From: Loripinus fragilis
Lineage: Eukaryota; Mollusca; Bivalvia; Lucinida; Lucinidae
Direction: 5' to 3'
DNA length: 64,000 nucleotides
Assembly: GCA_964019695.1 (NCBI GenBank)
Contig: OZ026516.1
Coordinates: 102,796,368-102,860,367, forward strand
Of this stretch, positions 44,241 to 55,835 are shown piece by piece. The notes under the pieces are model-generated. The model did no database searches and was not told the origin of the DNA. It worked only from the letters and a program-made list of their open reading frames with translations. The stretch's first letter is position 1; every line of letters begins with the position of its first letter. Made by a program: the position numbers and the translations under genes.

Positions 44241-44653
44241 TGTTGCACCGCCCTTTAGGATCCTATACAATGAAACAAACTATGTCAACCATTTACCCCC
44301 CCCCCCAAACTGTAAAAAAAACAAGAACAAATGCAAAAAAACAACACACAAAAATTGAATGGGTTTCAACGGGGCTCTCTAGCCGGTCGCCAACCCCCCA
44401 CCCCCTCCCCCGCCTTCCTTTCTTCCTTTTTTTGCTATGCAATATCTAAAACATTTGAATGGTATTTCATTGGCGGGCCGATGGTTGCCCAACATTGTGT
44501 GCTGGCTGGGATAGGGTATGTCCATGTCTTGTACCCCCATCTAGTAGCTTTGCACTGATACGCTTTATTCGGTTTGTAAAATATTAGTGAGAAAAATGCA
44601 CATAATAATATACAACAAAACATCTCATGCGATGTTGTTTTTATCGCTTAGTC

Positions 44654-44931
44654 AAGCGCGGATCCATATATTTTGTTAGACGAAGTCCAACTTAACTCTG
44701 ACACACTTAATTTTAGATGAATGGAGTGAGGAATCAAAATATCAATAAAAGCGGACCACCATCAGCACAACAGCAAAACGCTGGCGGGGCAATAATTACA
44801 TAGTACCCAATATGGAATGCTGGCTTGGTAGCTTTTGATTTTCCAGGATTGCTAAAGAGCCCCAAAGGTTTCCGATTTTCCAGGGTGAGGGTCAGGACCC
44901 TCTGCCACCCCCTCTCTGGATCCGCGCATCT
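44654..44931. repeat. Repeat family G, copy 3
   Basis: The left end AAGCGCGGATCCA and right end TGGATCCGCGC are inverted. It contains ATGCTGGCTTGGTAGCTTTT and GATTTTCCAGG. Confidence 0.72.
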
Positions 44932-44934
44932 TAA

Positions 44935-45125
44935 TCTTAGTTGAATGCGTAGCTATCGAGTAACGTAAGCGTTCGAATTTCTAGCCTCTCCGGCGTCACT
45001 GTGCTGTGTCCTTGAGCAAGACCTAATAATCATTGCTTAGCACTGGTTCAACACAGGAAGACCCGTCCCGACATAACTGAAAAAAACTGTTGACAGTTGT
45101 GTTTAGAATTCAATCAAACAAAATA
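44935..45125 (+). repeat. tRNA-derived SINE, 5'-degenerate copy
   Basis: It shares CCGGCGTCACTG, GTCCTTGAGCAAGAC, GCTTAGCACTGGTTCAA and AGGAAGAC with the copy at 55384. The tRNA-like head is reduced to a GCGTTCGAATTTC trace. The tail is ATCAAACAAAATAAA. Confidence 0.75.
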
Positions 45126-45436
45126 AAAAACATAATAATGAACCCTGTACAGTTTACATACATATTATAGCCGTCATCTTTGCGCAATTGTGACAGTAAA
45201 ATAAAATACCACACATATCTAAAATCAATTTACGTTTTTGGTCTGTTGTCAGTTCATTCTTAAAAGTAATAATATACATGTAAGCTTATCTGGATCTTCA
45301 CTGCATATTTGTATAGGTGGACGAAAAAACCATAACAAATACCCGTAAAAAATATTGAAGATATTGCAGTTTCGGTCGTAATCCGTTCTGTTATTTTATC
45401 TTTTAACGTTTTTAAACTTTACATAGTAGTTCAGTG

Positions 45437-45665
45437 CCCGGAATTACAATGCCTCCTTAAAGTTAAGGAAGACTTAAGTTAAGTATTGATATTTCAACAT
45501 GCTAAATAAATTGCCTGGATCGATGCAGTACTTGTGGTCAAAGATATCATTGTGATCTACAGAATAATGAAACTGTTTTGTTGTTAATCAGTTTTTCGCA
45601 TCCTGAAAAATCAATACTTAACTCAGTAAGTCTTCCTTAACTTTAAGGAGGCATTGTAATTCCGG
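45437..45665. repeat. MITE family E, copy 3
   Basis: 229 bp. The ends CCCGGAATTACAATGCCTCC and GGAGGCATTGTAATTCCGGG are perfect inverted repeats. The interior includes GGTCAAAGATATCATTGTGA as in copies 1 and 2. Confidence 0.88.
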
Positions 45666-45733
45666 GCCCAGGTCCTTATATTCCGGTAACAGCAGCCCAA
45701 GTCCCACAATGGCATGTTTTAAACAATATTATT

Positions 45734-45970
45734 TGAGCCGCGACATGAGATTTCCAACAATGTGGTATGTGCGACCAGCAAAGGCTCAGACCAGCCTGCG
45801 CATACGCGCAGTCTGATCAGAGCCTTTGCTTGTCGCTTGAATATAATATGAATATTTAGCTACTGGACGAACATCATTTGGAGTTTCCAAGCTTAAAAGA
45901 AGGCTACACAGGCTCGTCTGAGTCTATTCATGTCAAAATGCCACATTGTTGGAAATCACGTCGCGGCTCA
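45734..45970 (+). repeat. MITE family A, full copy
   Basis: 237 bp, nearly identical in layout to 15939-16176, with GCCTGCGCATACGCGCAG at its hairpin tip. Confidence 0.88.
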
Positions 45971-46089
45971 TTTGTCAGTCTTTAAGAATAAATAAAGATG
46001 AGTTGTATATCTTTAAGATTTCACACCGAATAAGCGGCAATCGAAAACGTTAATACTATCGACGAACGTAGATAAAAAAATTCGTTGGA

Positions 46090-46175
46090 AACAGGGTTTT
46101 CGATTGCCATTTGTCGCCCAATTTTTCGATTGCCATTTGTCGCCCAATTGGCGACAAATGGCAATCAAAACACTG
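46090..46175. repeat. Cluster of GCGACAAATGGCAATC repeats with a palindromic centre
   Basis: CGATTGCCATTTGTCGCC occurs twice in tandem (about 46102 and 46127), followed by the inverted GGCGACAAATGGCAATC (about 46147). The last two form a hairpin around CAATTG. Confidence 0.75.
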
Positions 46176-46867
46176 CTTCTAGCAATTTCCATATGCATAA
46201 AACAACATGTATTTGTAACATGTTATATATTTGTACTTATAAAAGCAGATAGCTTCCCATTTCTGTAAAAACCGAATGTTTAATTAGATCTTTTTTGCAA
46301 CTATTTGCAGGACGACTTTAAATTATCTCCAGTTCAATAAATGTACCTCGGTGACGTCCTTTTCAGAAAGAGATGGACACTAGCTGTTACTCGTTTAGAG
46401 TTTGGGTACACTATTTTTTTTAAAAAAATATCAAGTTTAGTAGTTTTATAGTTGTGATGTTTGTTCTATTATCTATAATAGAGGCATTCCCAGGAGGTAC
46501 CTGGTCCCTTGTTCTTCTTAAATATTGACTTGTCTCCATGTTTCATGTTTTATTTATTTCCCTGTTCTCTGACAATTTTGTTCCCCTCAGTTTTGCAATT
46601 TCCCTTTCCTAGAATAAAATGGCTTGTACAAATACACCCTAACTCGTGAGAGGGCCCCATTGTTAAGGCATACAGAGAAATCCTCTCTCAGTTCCATGAT
46701 AAAAACGTTCCCTGCTAGCACGTTATAACAGTTCTTTACCATCGGATGACGTACCTGGAATTTGACAGAGGAGGACTGAACATGGGAGTCGAACACTCGC
46801 TATCATTTCATTATATTCTTGTACTGCTCATGATATTTGAAGTTAATTACCAAATACATTGGAGTCG

Positions 46868-48716
46868 ATAGAGAGGGAGAGACAGAGACAGAGAGAGACA
46901 GACATACAGACAGACAGACAGACATACAGACAGACAGAGAGAGAGACAAAGAGAGAGACAGAGAAAGAGAGAGTAGAGAGAAAGAGAGAGTAGAGAAGGA
47001 GTGCGAGTGGAGAAAGAGAGAGTAGATAAGGAGTGCGAGTAGAGAGGAGTGCGAGTAGAGAAATAGAGAGTAGATAAGGAGTGCGAGTTGAGAAGTAGTG
47101 CGAGTAGAGAAAGAGAGAGTAGAAAGGAGTACGATTAGAGAAGGAGTGTGAGTAGAGAAGTAGTGCGAGTAGAGAAAGAGAGAGTAGAGAAAGAGTGCGA
47201 GTAGATGAGTGTCAATAGAGAAGGAGTACGAGTAGAGAAAGAGAGAGTAGAGAAGGAGTGCGAGCAGAGAAGGAGTGTGAGTAGAGAAGGAGTGCGAGTA
47301 GAGAAGGAGTGTGAGTTGAGGAGTGCGGGTAGAGAAAGAGAGGGTAGAGAGGGAGTGCGAGTAGAGACGGAGTGCGAGTAGAGGAGTGCGAGTAGAGAAG
47401 GAGTGCGAGTAGAGAAGGAGTGTGAGTAGAGGAGTGCGAGTAGAGAGAGTGTGAGAGAGACACAGACAGAAAGACAGAGTGAGAGGGAGAAAGAGACAGA
47501 AAGAGAGAGAAAGAGAGAGTAGAGAGAGAGTAGAAAGAAAAGAGAGTAGAGAAAGAGAGAGTAGAGAAGGAGTGCGAGCAGAGAAGGAGTGCGTATAGAG
47601 AAAGAGAGAGTAGAGAAGGACTATGAGTAGGGAGAGAGAGAGTAGAGAAGGAGTGCGAGTAGAGAAGGAATACGAGAGAGAGAGATTTGAGAAGGAGTGT
47701 GAGTAGAGAGGAGCGCGAGTAGAGAAATAAAGAGTAGATAAGGAGTGCGAGTAGAGAGAAGGAGTACGAGTAGAGAAAGAGAGAGTAGAGAAGGAGTGCG
47801 AGCAGAGAAGGAGTGCGAGTAGAGAAGGAGTGCGAGAAGAGAAGGAGTGTGAGTTGAGGAGTGCGAGTAGAGAAAGACAGAGTAGAGAGGGAGTGCGAGT
47901 AGAGGAGTGCGAGTAGAGAAGGAGTGCGAGTAGAGAAGGAGTGTGAGTAGAGGAGTGCGAGTAGAGAGAGTGTAAGAGAGACACAGACAGAAAGACAGAG
48001 TGAGAGGGAGAAAGAGACAGAAAGAGAGAGAAAGAGAGAGTAGAGAGAGAGAGTAGAAAGAAAAAGAGAGTAGAGAAAGAGAGAGTAGAGAAGGAGAGCT
48101 AGTAGAGAAGGAGTGCGGGTAAAGAGAGTGCGAGTAGAGAGAGAGAGTGTGTACAGAAGGAGTGCGAGTAGAGAAGGAATGCGAGTAGAGAAAGAGAAAG
48201 TAGAGAAGAAGTGCGAGTAGAGAAGGAGTGCGGGTAGATGAGTGCGAGTAGAGAAGGAGTGCGAGTAGGGAAGGAGTGCGAGTTGAGAAAGAGAGAGTAG
48301 AGAAGGAGTGCGAGTAGAGAAAGAGTGCGAGTAGAGAAGGAGTGCGAGAAGAGAAGGAGTGCGAGTAGTGGAGTGCGAGTAGAGAAAGAGAGTGAGTATA
48401 GAAGGAGTGCGAGTAGAAAAGTAGAGCGAGAAGAGAAGGCGTGCGAGTAGATAAGAAGTGCGAGTAGAGAAGGAGTGCGAGAAGACAGGAGTGCATGTTA
48501 AGAAAGAGAGAGTAGAGAGGGAGTGCGAGAATGATAAGGAGAGTGTATACAAAGGGAGAGTAGAGGAGTGCGAGTAGAGAAGAGAGTAGATAAGGAGTGC
48601 GAGTAGAGAAGGAGAGAGTAGAGAAGAAGTGCGAGTAGAGAAGGAGTACGAGTAGAGAAGGAGTACGAGTAGAGAAGGAGTGCGAGTAGAGAAAGAGAGA
48701 GTAGAGAAGAAGTGCG

Positions 48717-48766
<50 letters not shown>

Positions 48767-49820
48767 AAGGAGTGCGAGTAGAGACGGAGTGCGAGTAGAG
48801 AAAGAGAGAGTAGAGAAGGAGTGTTAGCAGAGAAGTAGTGCATGTAGAGAAAGAGAGAGTAGAGAAGGACTATGAGTAGAGATAGAGAGAGTAGAGAAGG
48901 AGTGCGAGCAGAGAAGGAGTGCGAATAGAGAAGGAGTGCGAGTAGAGAAGGAGTGTGAGTTGAGGAGTGCGAGTAGAGAAAGACAGGGTAGAGAGGGAGT
49001 GCGAGTAGAGGAGTGCGAGTAGAGAAGGAGTGCGAGTAGAGAAGGAGTGTGAGTAGAAGAGTGCGAGTAGAGAGAGTGTAAGAGAGACACAGACAGAAAG
49101 ACAGAGTGAGAGGGAGAAAGAGACAGAAAGAGAGAGAAAGAGAGAGTAGAGAGAGAGAGTAGAAAGAAAAAGAGAGTAGAGAAAGAGAGAGTAGAGAAGG
49201 AGAGCTAGTAGAGAAGGAGTGCGGGTAAAGAGAGTGCGAGTAGAGAGAGAGTGTGTACAGAAGGAGTGCGAGTAGAGAAGGAATGCGAGTAGAGAAAGAG
49301 AAAGTAGAGAAGAAGTGCGAGTAGAGAAGGAGTGCGGGTAGATGAGTGCGAGTAGAGAAGGAGTGAGAGTAGGGAAGGAGTGCGAGTTGAGAAAGAGAGA
49401 GTAGAGAAGGAGTGCGAGTAGAGAAAGAGTGCGAGTAGAGAAGGAGTGCGAGAAGAGAAGGAGTGCGAGTAGTGGAGTGCGAGTAGAGAAAGAGAGTGAG
49501 TATAGAAGGAGTGCGAGTAGAAAAGTAGAGCGAGAAGAGAAGGCGTGCGAGTAGATAAGAAGTGCGAGTAGAGAAGGAGTGCGAGAAGACAGGAGTGCAT
49601 GTTAAGAAAGAGAGAGTAGAGAGGGAGTGCGAGAATGATAAGGAGAGTGTATACAAAGGGAGAGTAGAGGAGTGCGAGTAGAGAAGAGAGTAGATAAGGA
49701 GTGCGAGTAGAGAAGGAGAGAGTAGAGAAGAAGTGCGAGTAGAGAAGGAGTACGAGTAGAGAAGGAGTACGAGTAGAGAAGGAGTGCGAGTAGAGAAAGA
49801 GAGAGTAGAGAAGAAGTGTG

Positions 49821-49868
<48 letters not shown>

Positions 49869-50213
49869 AAGGAGTGCGAGTAGAGACGGAGTGCGAGTAG
49901 AGAAAGAGAGAGTAGAGAAGGAGTGTTAGCAGAGAAGTAGTGCATGTAGAGAAAGAGAGAGTAGAGAAGGACTATGAGTAGAGAAAGAGAGAGTAGAGAA
50001 GGAGTGCGAGTAGAGAAGGAATACGAGAGAGAGAGATTTGAGAAGGAGTGCGAGTAGAGAAGGAGTGCGAGTAGAGAAAGGGAGAGTAGAGAGGAGTGAA
50101 AGCAGAGAAGGATCCCGGGTAGAGAAAGAGGGAGTAGAGTAGAACTGCGAAGTAGAGAAAGAGAGAGTAGAGAAGGATTGTGAGAGAGTGAGAGAGAGCA
50201 TAGAGAGCGAGTA
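46868..50213. repeat. GA-rich satellite array, 17-bp unit GAGTGCGAGTAGAGAAG, about 3.3 kb
   Basis: The plus strand is almost wholly purine with dispersed T and C. The dominant unit is 17 bases, mixed with GAGAGAGTAGAGAAA variants, pure GA runs (48721-48760, 49816-49862) and an ACAGACAGAAAGACAGAGTG block at about 47460, 47987 and 49092. The stretch 48102-48790 is repeated nearly base for base at 49202-49895, a higher-order period of about 1.1 kb. Because 17 is not a multiple of 3 and stops are absent, the minus strand shows open frames up to 814 codons of Leu/Ser/Thr-rich text; these are not genes. Confidence 0.95.
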
Positions 50214-50214
50214 G

Positions 50215-50440
50215 ATTGGGGAAGAGAGAGCTGGTTGCTTTGCTTAGTTTGTCTTTCAAGTGTCTCATGATTGTTGTGTGGCTCTTCATCCCGGTGCCAT
50301 GGGTTTGTCTGAAGTTTTTGATTGTGGTATTTTCTGACCATACTCCCTTCCAATCTTTGTTGTATTTACTGGGGGTTTGTGTTTAGCACTTCGTGTTACA
50401 AACGCTTATATTTTGTCATTTCTAGTTTGGCAATAATCTC
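50215..50440 (+). repeat. Repeat family F, copy fused to the GA satellite
   Basis: It starts at TGGGGAAGAGAGAGCTGG and continues TGGCTCTTCATCCCGGTGCC, ATGGG, TGTGGTATTTTCTGACCATA. The satellite on its left ends where the repeat's own GAGAGAG stretch begins. Confidence 0.78.
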
Positions 50441-50449
50441 ACTGAGATA

Positions 50450-51030
50450 AAGGGGTTTGAATTCTTTTCGGGCTAAATCTATGCATCTAGTAAAGACTTA
50501 TTAGACCGTACTGGTGCTCATCTAAACATCTGGTATACTAATTGCATTACTACTTGATCTGTCACCTTCACAGAAAGGTAGGTGTCCATTTCACAGTATA
50601 ATGCTTTGATATGTTATGTTACTATCATATTGTTTCTTTAATGTGATGCAAAGGGCTAAACAGAAATGGTCGGTAAAAACAAACAAAACAAACTAATGCA
50701 CAAAAACACCCATTCAATGTTGAACAAAAATCCTTACAAATTGGTTTATTTAAGCTTGTTTCTCCTTTGATGTGTTCCTCGCCAATCAAACCACTTGTTT
50801 TTGATAGTGGTTGAGTGTTACACTTTTGTTTCCGTATGCGAGAGCTTGTTTAATGAGCATAATCAATTTGCCGTTATCCGAAATCAATGTTAACATGCAC
50901 ATGCATTCCCTCCGACAGCTACCCAACATACCTCCGAACGGAAAGTTACCCATAAACATGATACCACCGTCATAAAATTGCAAATAAATAAGTGTTTTAC
51001 AAGTATTTTTGAATTGCATTTGACTGATTC
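50450..51030. other. Unannotated sequence between the satellite and the repeat copy at 51035
   Basis: No gene or repeat recognised. A 77-codon minus frame (50786-51019) has no supporting feature. Confidence 0.5.
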
Positions 51031-51034
51031 ACTC

Positions 51035-51373
51035 CAAAGAGAGGTTATGCATTCCAGCGGTGGCTATGAATCAAGTAAAAATGAAATAATAATTATGAAT
51101 ATTAACTGATGAATGCGAAATATTCGTCCAAATTACTGCATTTCCGAATTCAAATGCGATTTAAACTCGAACAGATATAGCTCAAACACATGTATTGTTT
51201 TCAGAGTTCTCATCATTCTGTATACTATCGACCTGCATGTTGTTCTTATCCCTCAGAGTGAATCTAAATGACATAAAATCGTCTCAATACAGACCATGTC
51301 CAACCCCAAAATCCTTTGTTTACCTCCGATAGCCAACACCCTCCGAGATCTTGACATGCGGTTTACCTGGGTG
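51035..51373 (-). repeat. Partial copy of the CACCCAGGTAAAC element (other end)
   Basis: Ends ATGCGGTTTACCTGGGTG at 51373. Its reverse complement follows 42100-42440 through AAATCGCATTTGAATTCGGA, AATGC and TTCATCAGTTAATATT. Confidence 0.8.
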
Positions 51374-51379
51374 TGGGTG

Positions 51380-52980
51380 TGTTAGCCCTAAAAGAGGTAC
51401 TTACATCTGTGCCCACGCATTGATTTTCTTTAAACTTTGCATAATAATAACTACAAACTATGAAAATGTATTTATCGAATTAGATAGTTAAAATAAGGCT
51501 TCAGGAAGCACCCTGACGTACTCCTGCCTTGAGGTCGTATCTGTCTTTAGTTTAAACTTTATTTCATGTGTACAATACATAAATACTTACAAAGCAAAAC
51601 AATTATAATATATATATAAGCATTATACAAACGGGATTCAGAAGGAAGTCCGAGGACTTATTCGAATCTGTATCCCTCACATGTTCAATAGCTAAGATGA
51701 TGTGATTATATTCGTATTCATGCAATATACAAATAATATTTTGGATCTTTTAGTAGCCATTAATTATAATATACGGCAACGATTGCATATCGCCCCACGG
51801 GGATGGAACTTAGATTGTTGTTGTTTTTTCACACAGGTTCAACGCGATAACAGGATCAAGCAGCGCGCTTCGTTTTGTAGCTCATTCTATCTTATACTAC
51901 GATAATGTGGAAGCATAATAATATGTCTAGCTCAAGTGCTTGGCTCGTAAGGCAAAATCAATTGTTTGTGTAGGGATATAAAAGTAAGTAAGTAAAGGGC
52001 AAAGATCAGAAATCGATACAGTAAAGTATTGCACCAGTTTCTTCACGCAGATGATCACTAGGCCGCAAAGAATCTGTCTTTAAATTTACATGTCCTTAAT
52101 CTATAGTTTTGTTTATATCTATGAGTTGACATCTAGATTGAATCCAAAATACTTGGCACTATATTAATACCACGAAACCATTTGGATAAATTATGGTTTA
52201 CGTTTTCAGAAGAAGTGATTATAAAATTTCAATATTTTATTTTCAAAAATTTACAAAACATTCAACATTCAATTCCAAAGTTAGATATGTTCTTGTCTTT
52301 GTCAAGATATCATAATATCGCAAAAACATGCCATATATATCCTGCTGATCTGAACAAAATTTCATGAAAATCCCAAACCGGTAAATTTGTCATTTCCTAC
52401 CTCTTATGGGTATAGGTCAGTTTTAGCAAAATTAAATATTTGGTTGAAATGAATCAATAGCACGAAAGATGAAGGTTGTTTTTAAATATACTTCCACTTT
52501 TCTTAAAGAAAGACATGTTTAGTCAATTTCAAATAATTCAATGGCCCAAAATGCTGAAGGTCATGGCTCCATATCATGGCACTATTGGGCCAAGACAATG
52601 TATATCACTTCCTCAAGTCCTCCATGATATTGCTTAAGAAACATAATGTCCTAACAATAAACGTGTGGAAACAAGAAGACCAATTATTTCCTTTACATCC
52701 CAACTGAACTAGAGTAACCACATTTTGGTGCCATGACCAGGATAAAGTGTAACAAACTCTTATCAAAGGTACCATAGAACAGTGTTCTACATGAAAAAGT
52801 GAGGTCCAGCTAAAGTATAAATGTTGCTTTTTGATGGAAATCAGCATCAGTGTTACAAAACAGAATAAACAGAGAAGATTTAAGCATTAAATTAGCAATA
52901 CCTTTGAAGCCAAGAGTTTTCTGTGACCAAAATGGTTAATTTTAACCAATAGGTTTGACAGGGGGTTATTCTTATGAGCC
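51380..52980. other. AT-rich intergenic sequence
   Basis: No exon-like peptide was recognised. Frames of 60-80 codons (51702-51905, 52182-52367 plus; 52605-52847 minus) lack motifs and flanking splice logic. A TATATA run lies near 51610. Confidence 0.5.
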
Positions 52981-53014
52981 AGGTTTATTAATGAGGCTTA
53001 CAATTATAAAATCA

Positions 53015-53080
53015 TAGATATAAGGTTCTTCTCCTGTATGAACTGACTTGTCATAAGGTTTCTCTTCTGTATGAATTAAA
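53015..53080 (-). pseudogene. Degenerate C2H2 zinc-finger linker pair
   Basis: The minus strand reads HTEEKPYDKSVHTGEEPYI, two copies of the HTGEKPY linker that joins tandem C2H2 fingers, only 33 bases apart and without the Cys and His pairs of an intervening finger. A stop lies just upstream and another about 15 codons downstream. It is a tiny relic of a zinc-finger gene or a chance survival; no functional product is expected. Confidence 0.4.
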
Positions 53081-53084
53081 ATTC

Positions 53085-55380
53085 TTAATTATGTCATATT
53101 TTAAGTGTAGCATTGGTAAGATGTAGTTTAACGTTAGAAACTAGGTGTGGTTAGTACAGGTGTCACCATATTGTATCATTTTGGGTAATATTATTGTGTA
53201 AGCACTTCATTAAATAAGAATCGTCGCACTTAATATCAAAGAATAATGTGTTTTCTTTTTCCAATCCATAATAGGGAAAAACACTGAACATATTTACTTC
53301 TACCAATAAACGTTCTAGCATGGTGATTCAAACTAAGCAAGTATTTAAGTATGTTTTACACTGAAACATATTTTTTGTATTTTTCACATTTCGATGAATT
53401 ACAGCCATGTGTTTACAGCAGGTTGAAAAAGTATGTTACAGATCCTAGAATTTCATGAAACTTGGTCTACATATTCTTAACATATATGGATAGTTTATAT
53501 GTTGAAATGGTATCTTGACAAAGGCTGCAACGTATAGAAAATTTAATTACAAATTTGACTGAATACACAATATACAGCTGAAAATTGGGGTACCATGTCA
53601 TAAAAACGAATTTCCACCCACTATCCTTATACATACAAAGCCATTTAAAGTATCAACGAAATGATCAATGATATAGTTATTTAATTAAACATTTCTGCGC
53701 CCAATACATGATATGTCAATTACTTTATAAATGATTGTAACTGGGTGCCCTAAGGTATTGTAGTTGTAATATACATGACGTCATAAATTAGCAATGGAAT
53801 CGCATAAAAACTCAAATGCACCATAAATATAGAAGTCATACCCCAGACAATAGATAAACATAATATTATCAAATTCAAAGCGTTGGCAGACTCCCATGTT
53901 TAATTCCCATACCATGTTAGAGCCCCTTTGATGTTCAAGTTGCTTCCAAAAAGTAAATATCGAACTGAAATGCTTTGTTTTCTTACAGAAGGTACTTTAA
54001 TTATTGATGACCTTTCATAATTGGTTTTAACAGAAAAACCTTCATCTCTTTAAGAGAAAACATTCGATTTAAAACACTTCGTTTCAGACAGCATTTTTAA
54101 ACGCTTAAGATTTGACTACTCATCTTCAGAGACTTTTCAAACCAGTAAATAAAATTAAAAGCTATTTTCTTGGTGATTGCGAATTTAAGGAGATCAGACT
54201 AACCTATGTAAATTAATTATTACAAATATCATGAACAATAAATAAGTAACGGCAATTTCAAATTTGTTCAAATTAACATGAAACACCTCTTGTACTTTCT
54301 CAACACAAATAGGCTGGGAAATATAAACACCACAAGAAGATGAACAGGGAACATTTCCATCAAGGACTGTGAAATAAGGTATTTCAAAATTAAGACCATC
54401 TCGCTTATTATAAATTTTAGATAAAATATGTCATAGTGCACATCTAAGAATGGGACTGCAGGCACTCGCTGTATCAAACGAATATGCTGTTGTTGTTCTT
54501 AAGCTCTGTAGCATACAACAGATTAATGGGTTGGTAAAAAAGAATACTTTTTGTTGAGACCTTGATGTAGAGCTGAATGTTTCAATTAAATCAGCTTGAT
54601 TACTTTCAGAAAGAGACAACACGAAGCCTCTCTGATAACAAAAATAAATCTACAATGAAGGAGCACAATTTGTAAGCATACGAATATCTACCATTTGTGT
54701 GTACAATTTAGAACCAAATCTAATAAAAGTAATGTCTAAAGATAAATATAAAAGCGTTATAAACTTTCTGACATGAGCATAGCTTATGTTTCCATTTGGT
54801 TGTTCAGAAATGAAAAAGTGTTGTTTTTTCTCTTTACAAGCTTTATAAAGTTAACCGTCCCTATTAAACATGGATGATTGTTTTAAATTCATTTTGTTAA
54901 GTTTATCTTTGATTAGATTATGGAGTTATGTAGTTTGCAGAGTAGAGACGTGATATGTAGACAAACTAGATACTAGAACCCCTTCAAGAATCTAGCCTAG
55001 TGTTTTGAAATACCAAAAAAAGATTTTTACCATTCAATTCATCGACCTTTCACAATTTTTTATAACCTAGTTTTGAACTATAGTGGATTAAGAAGGTAAA
55101 AGTAAAGACAAGTCAGTAGTGAAACACAAACTTGAATTGGCAATAAAGCGTGATTTATATGGTCTGTTATGGGGTTGACACAGAACGCTTATCATGATCC
55201 TTATCAACAAACATGCAAAATTTAGCAACGAAATGACACTGATGCATATGCATACCACCGATTGATTGTTATGTCTTTTTTTCTAAATTATCCAGTATTA
55301 GTTATTTACATATTTATTTATCTACTATTCTGATGTACGCGTTTTTCTTTCATATATATTTTATCTTCATTTATTAATAT
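53085..55380. other. AT-rich intergenic sequence
   Basis: Neither strand shows a recognisable exon, RNA gene or structured repeat. Confidence 0.5.
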
Positions 55381-55383
55381 TTA

Positions 55384-55588
55384 TGGGAGCGCAGTGGCTC
55401 AGTGGTAGAGTGCTTGACTTGAGGCCTAGAGGCCGCGGGTTCGAGCCTCACCGCCGGCGTCACTGCGTTGTGGTCCTTGAGCAAGACACATTCATCCTAG
55501 CTTAGTACTGGTTCAACCCAGGAAGACCGTACCTGTTTAACTGAAAGATTGTTGATCCGACATAAAGAATCAAATCAAACAAACAAAT
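55384..55588 (+). repeat. tRNA-derived SINE, best-preserved copy
   Basis: The head has box A (TGGCTCAGTGGTAGAGTGC) and box B (GGGTTCGAGCC). The body has GTCACTGCGTTGTGGTCC, TTGAGCAAGACAC, CTTAGTACTGGTTCAACC and GGAAGACCGT, and the tail is an AATCAAA repeat. This order is that of a Pol III-transcribed SINE. It is followed by a TTTA-rich microsatellite. Confidence 0.85.
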
Positions 55589-55705
55589 TATTTAGTATTT
55601 GTTTATTTATTTGTTTATTTATTAATCAATTTATTTATTTGTTTTTTTATTATTTATTTGATTATTTGTATATTTATCATATTTTTACTTATTTATTTAG
55701 TACTT
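55589..55705 (+). repeat. Imperfect (TTTA)n/(ATTT)n microsatellite after the SINE
   Basis: TTTATTTATTTGTTTATTTA-like units continue directly from the SINE tail, a common origin of such microsatellites. Confidence 0.85.
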
Positions 55706-55835
55706 AAGAAATTATTCTCTGATTATTATATAGTCTTGTTTATGTTACTAATTGTTTTGCTTTGATCAGAAATTGTTTTGTTAACATATTCGTTTGTATA
55801 TATAGCCATGTTTATAAGCTATTGTGTACATATTA

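Noticed and set aside
46803..50353. Open frames of 291-814 codons (Leu/Ser/Thr/Tyr-rich) on the minus strand
   Set aside because: They are translations of a 17-bp purine satellite that lacks stop codons. Several frames overlap over the same DNA and no domain or splice context exists.
55384..55460. A functional tRNA gene
   Set aside because: Box A and B are present, but no acceptor stem pairs and the sequence continues into a SINE body shared with three other loci.
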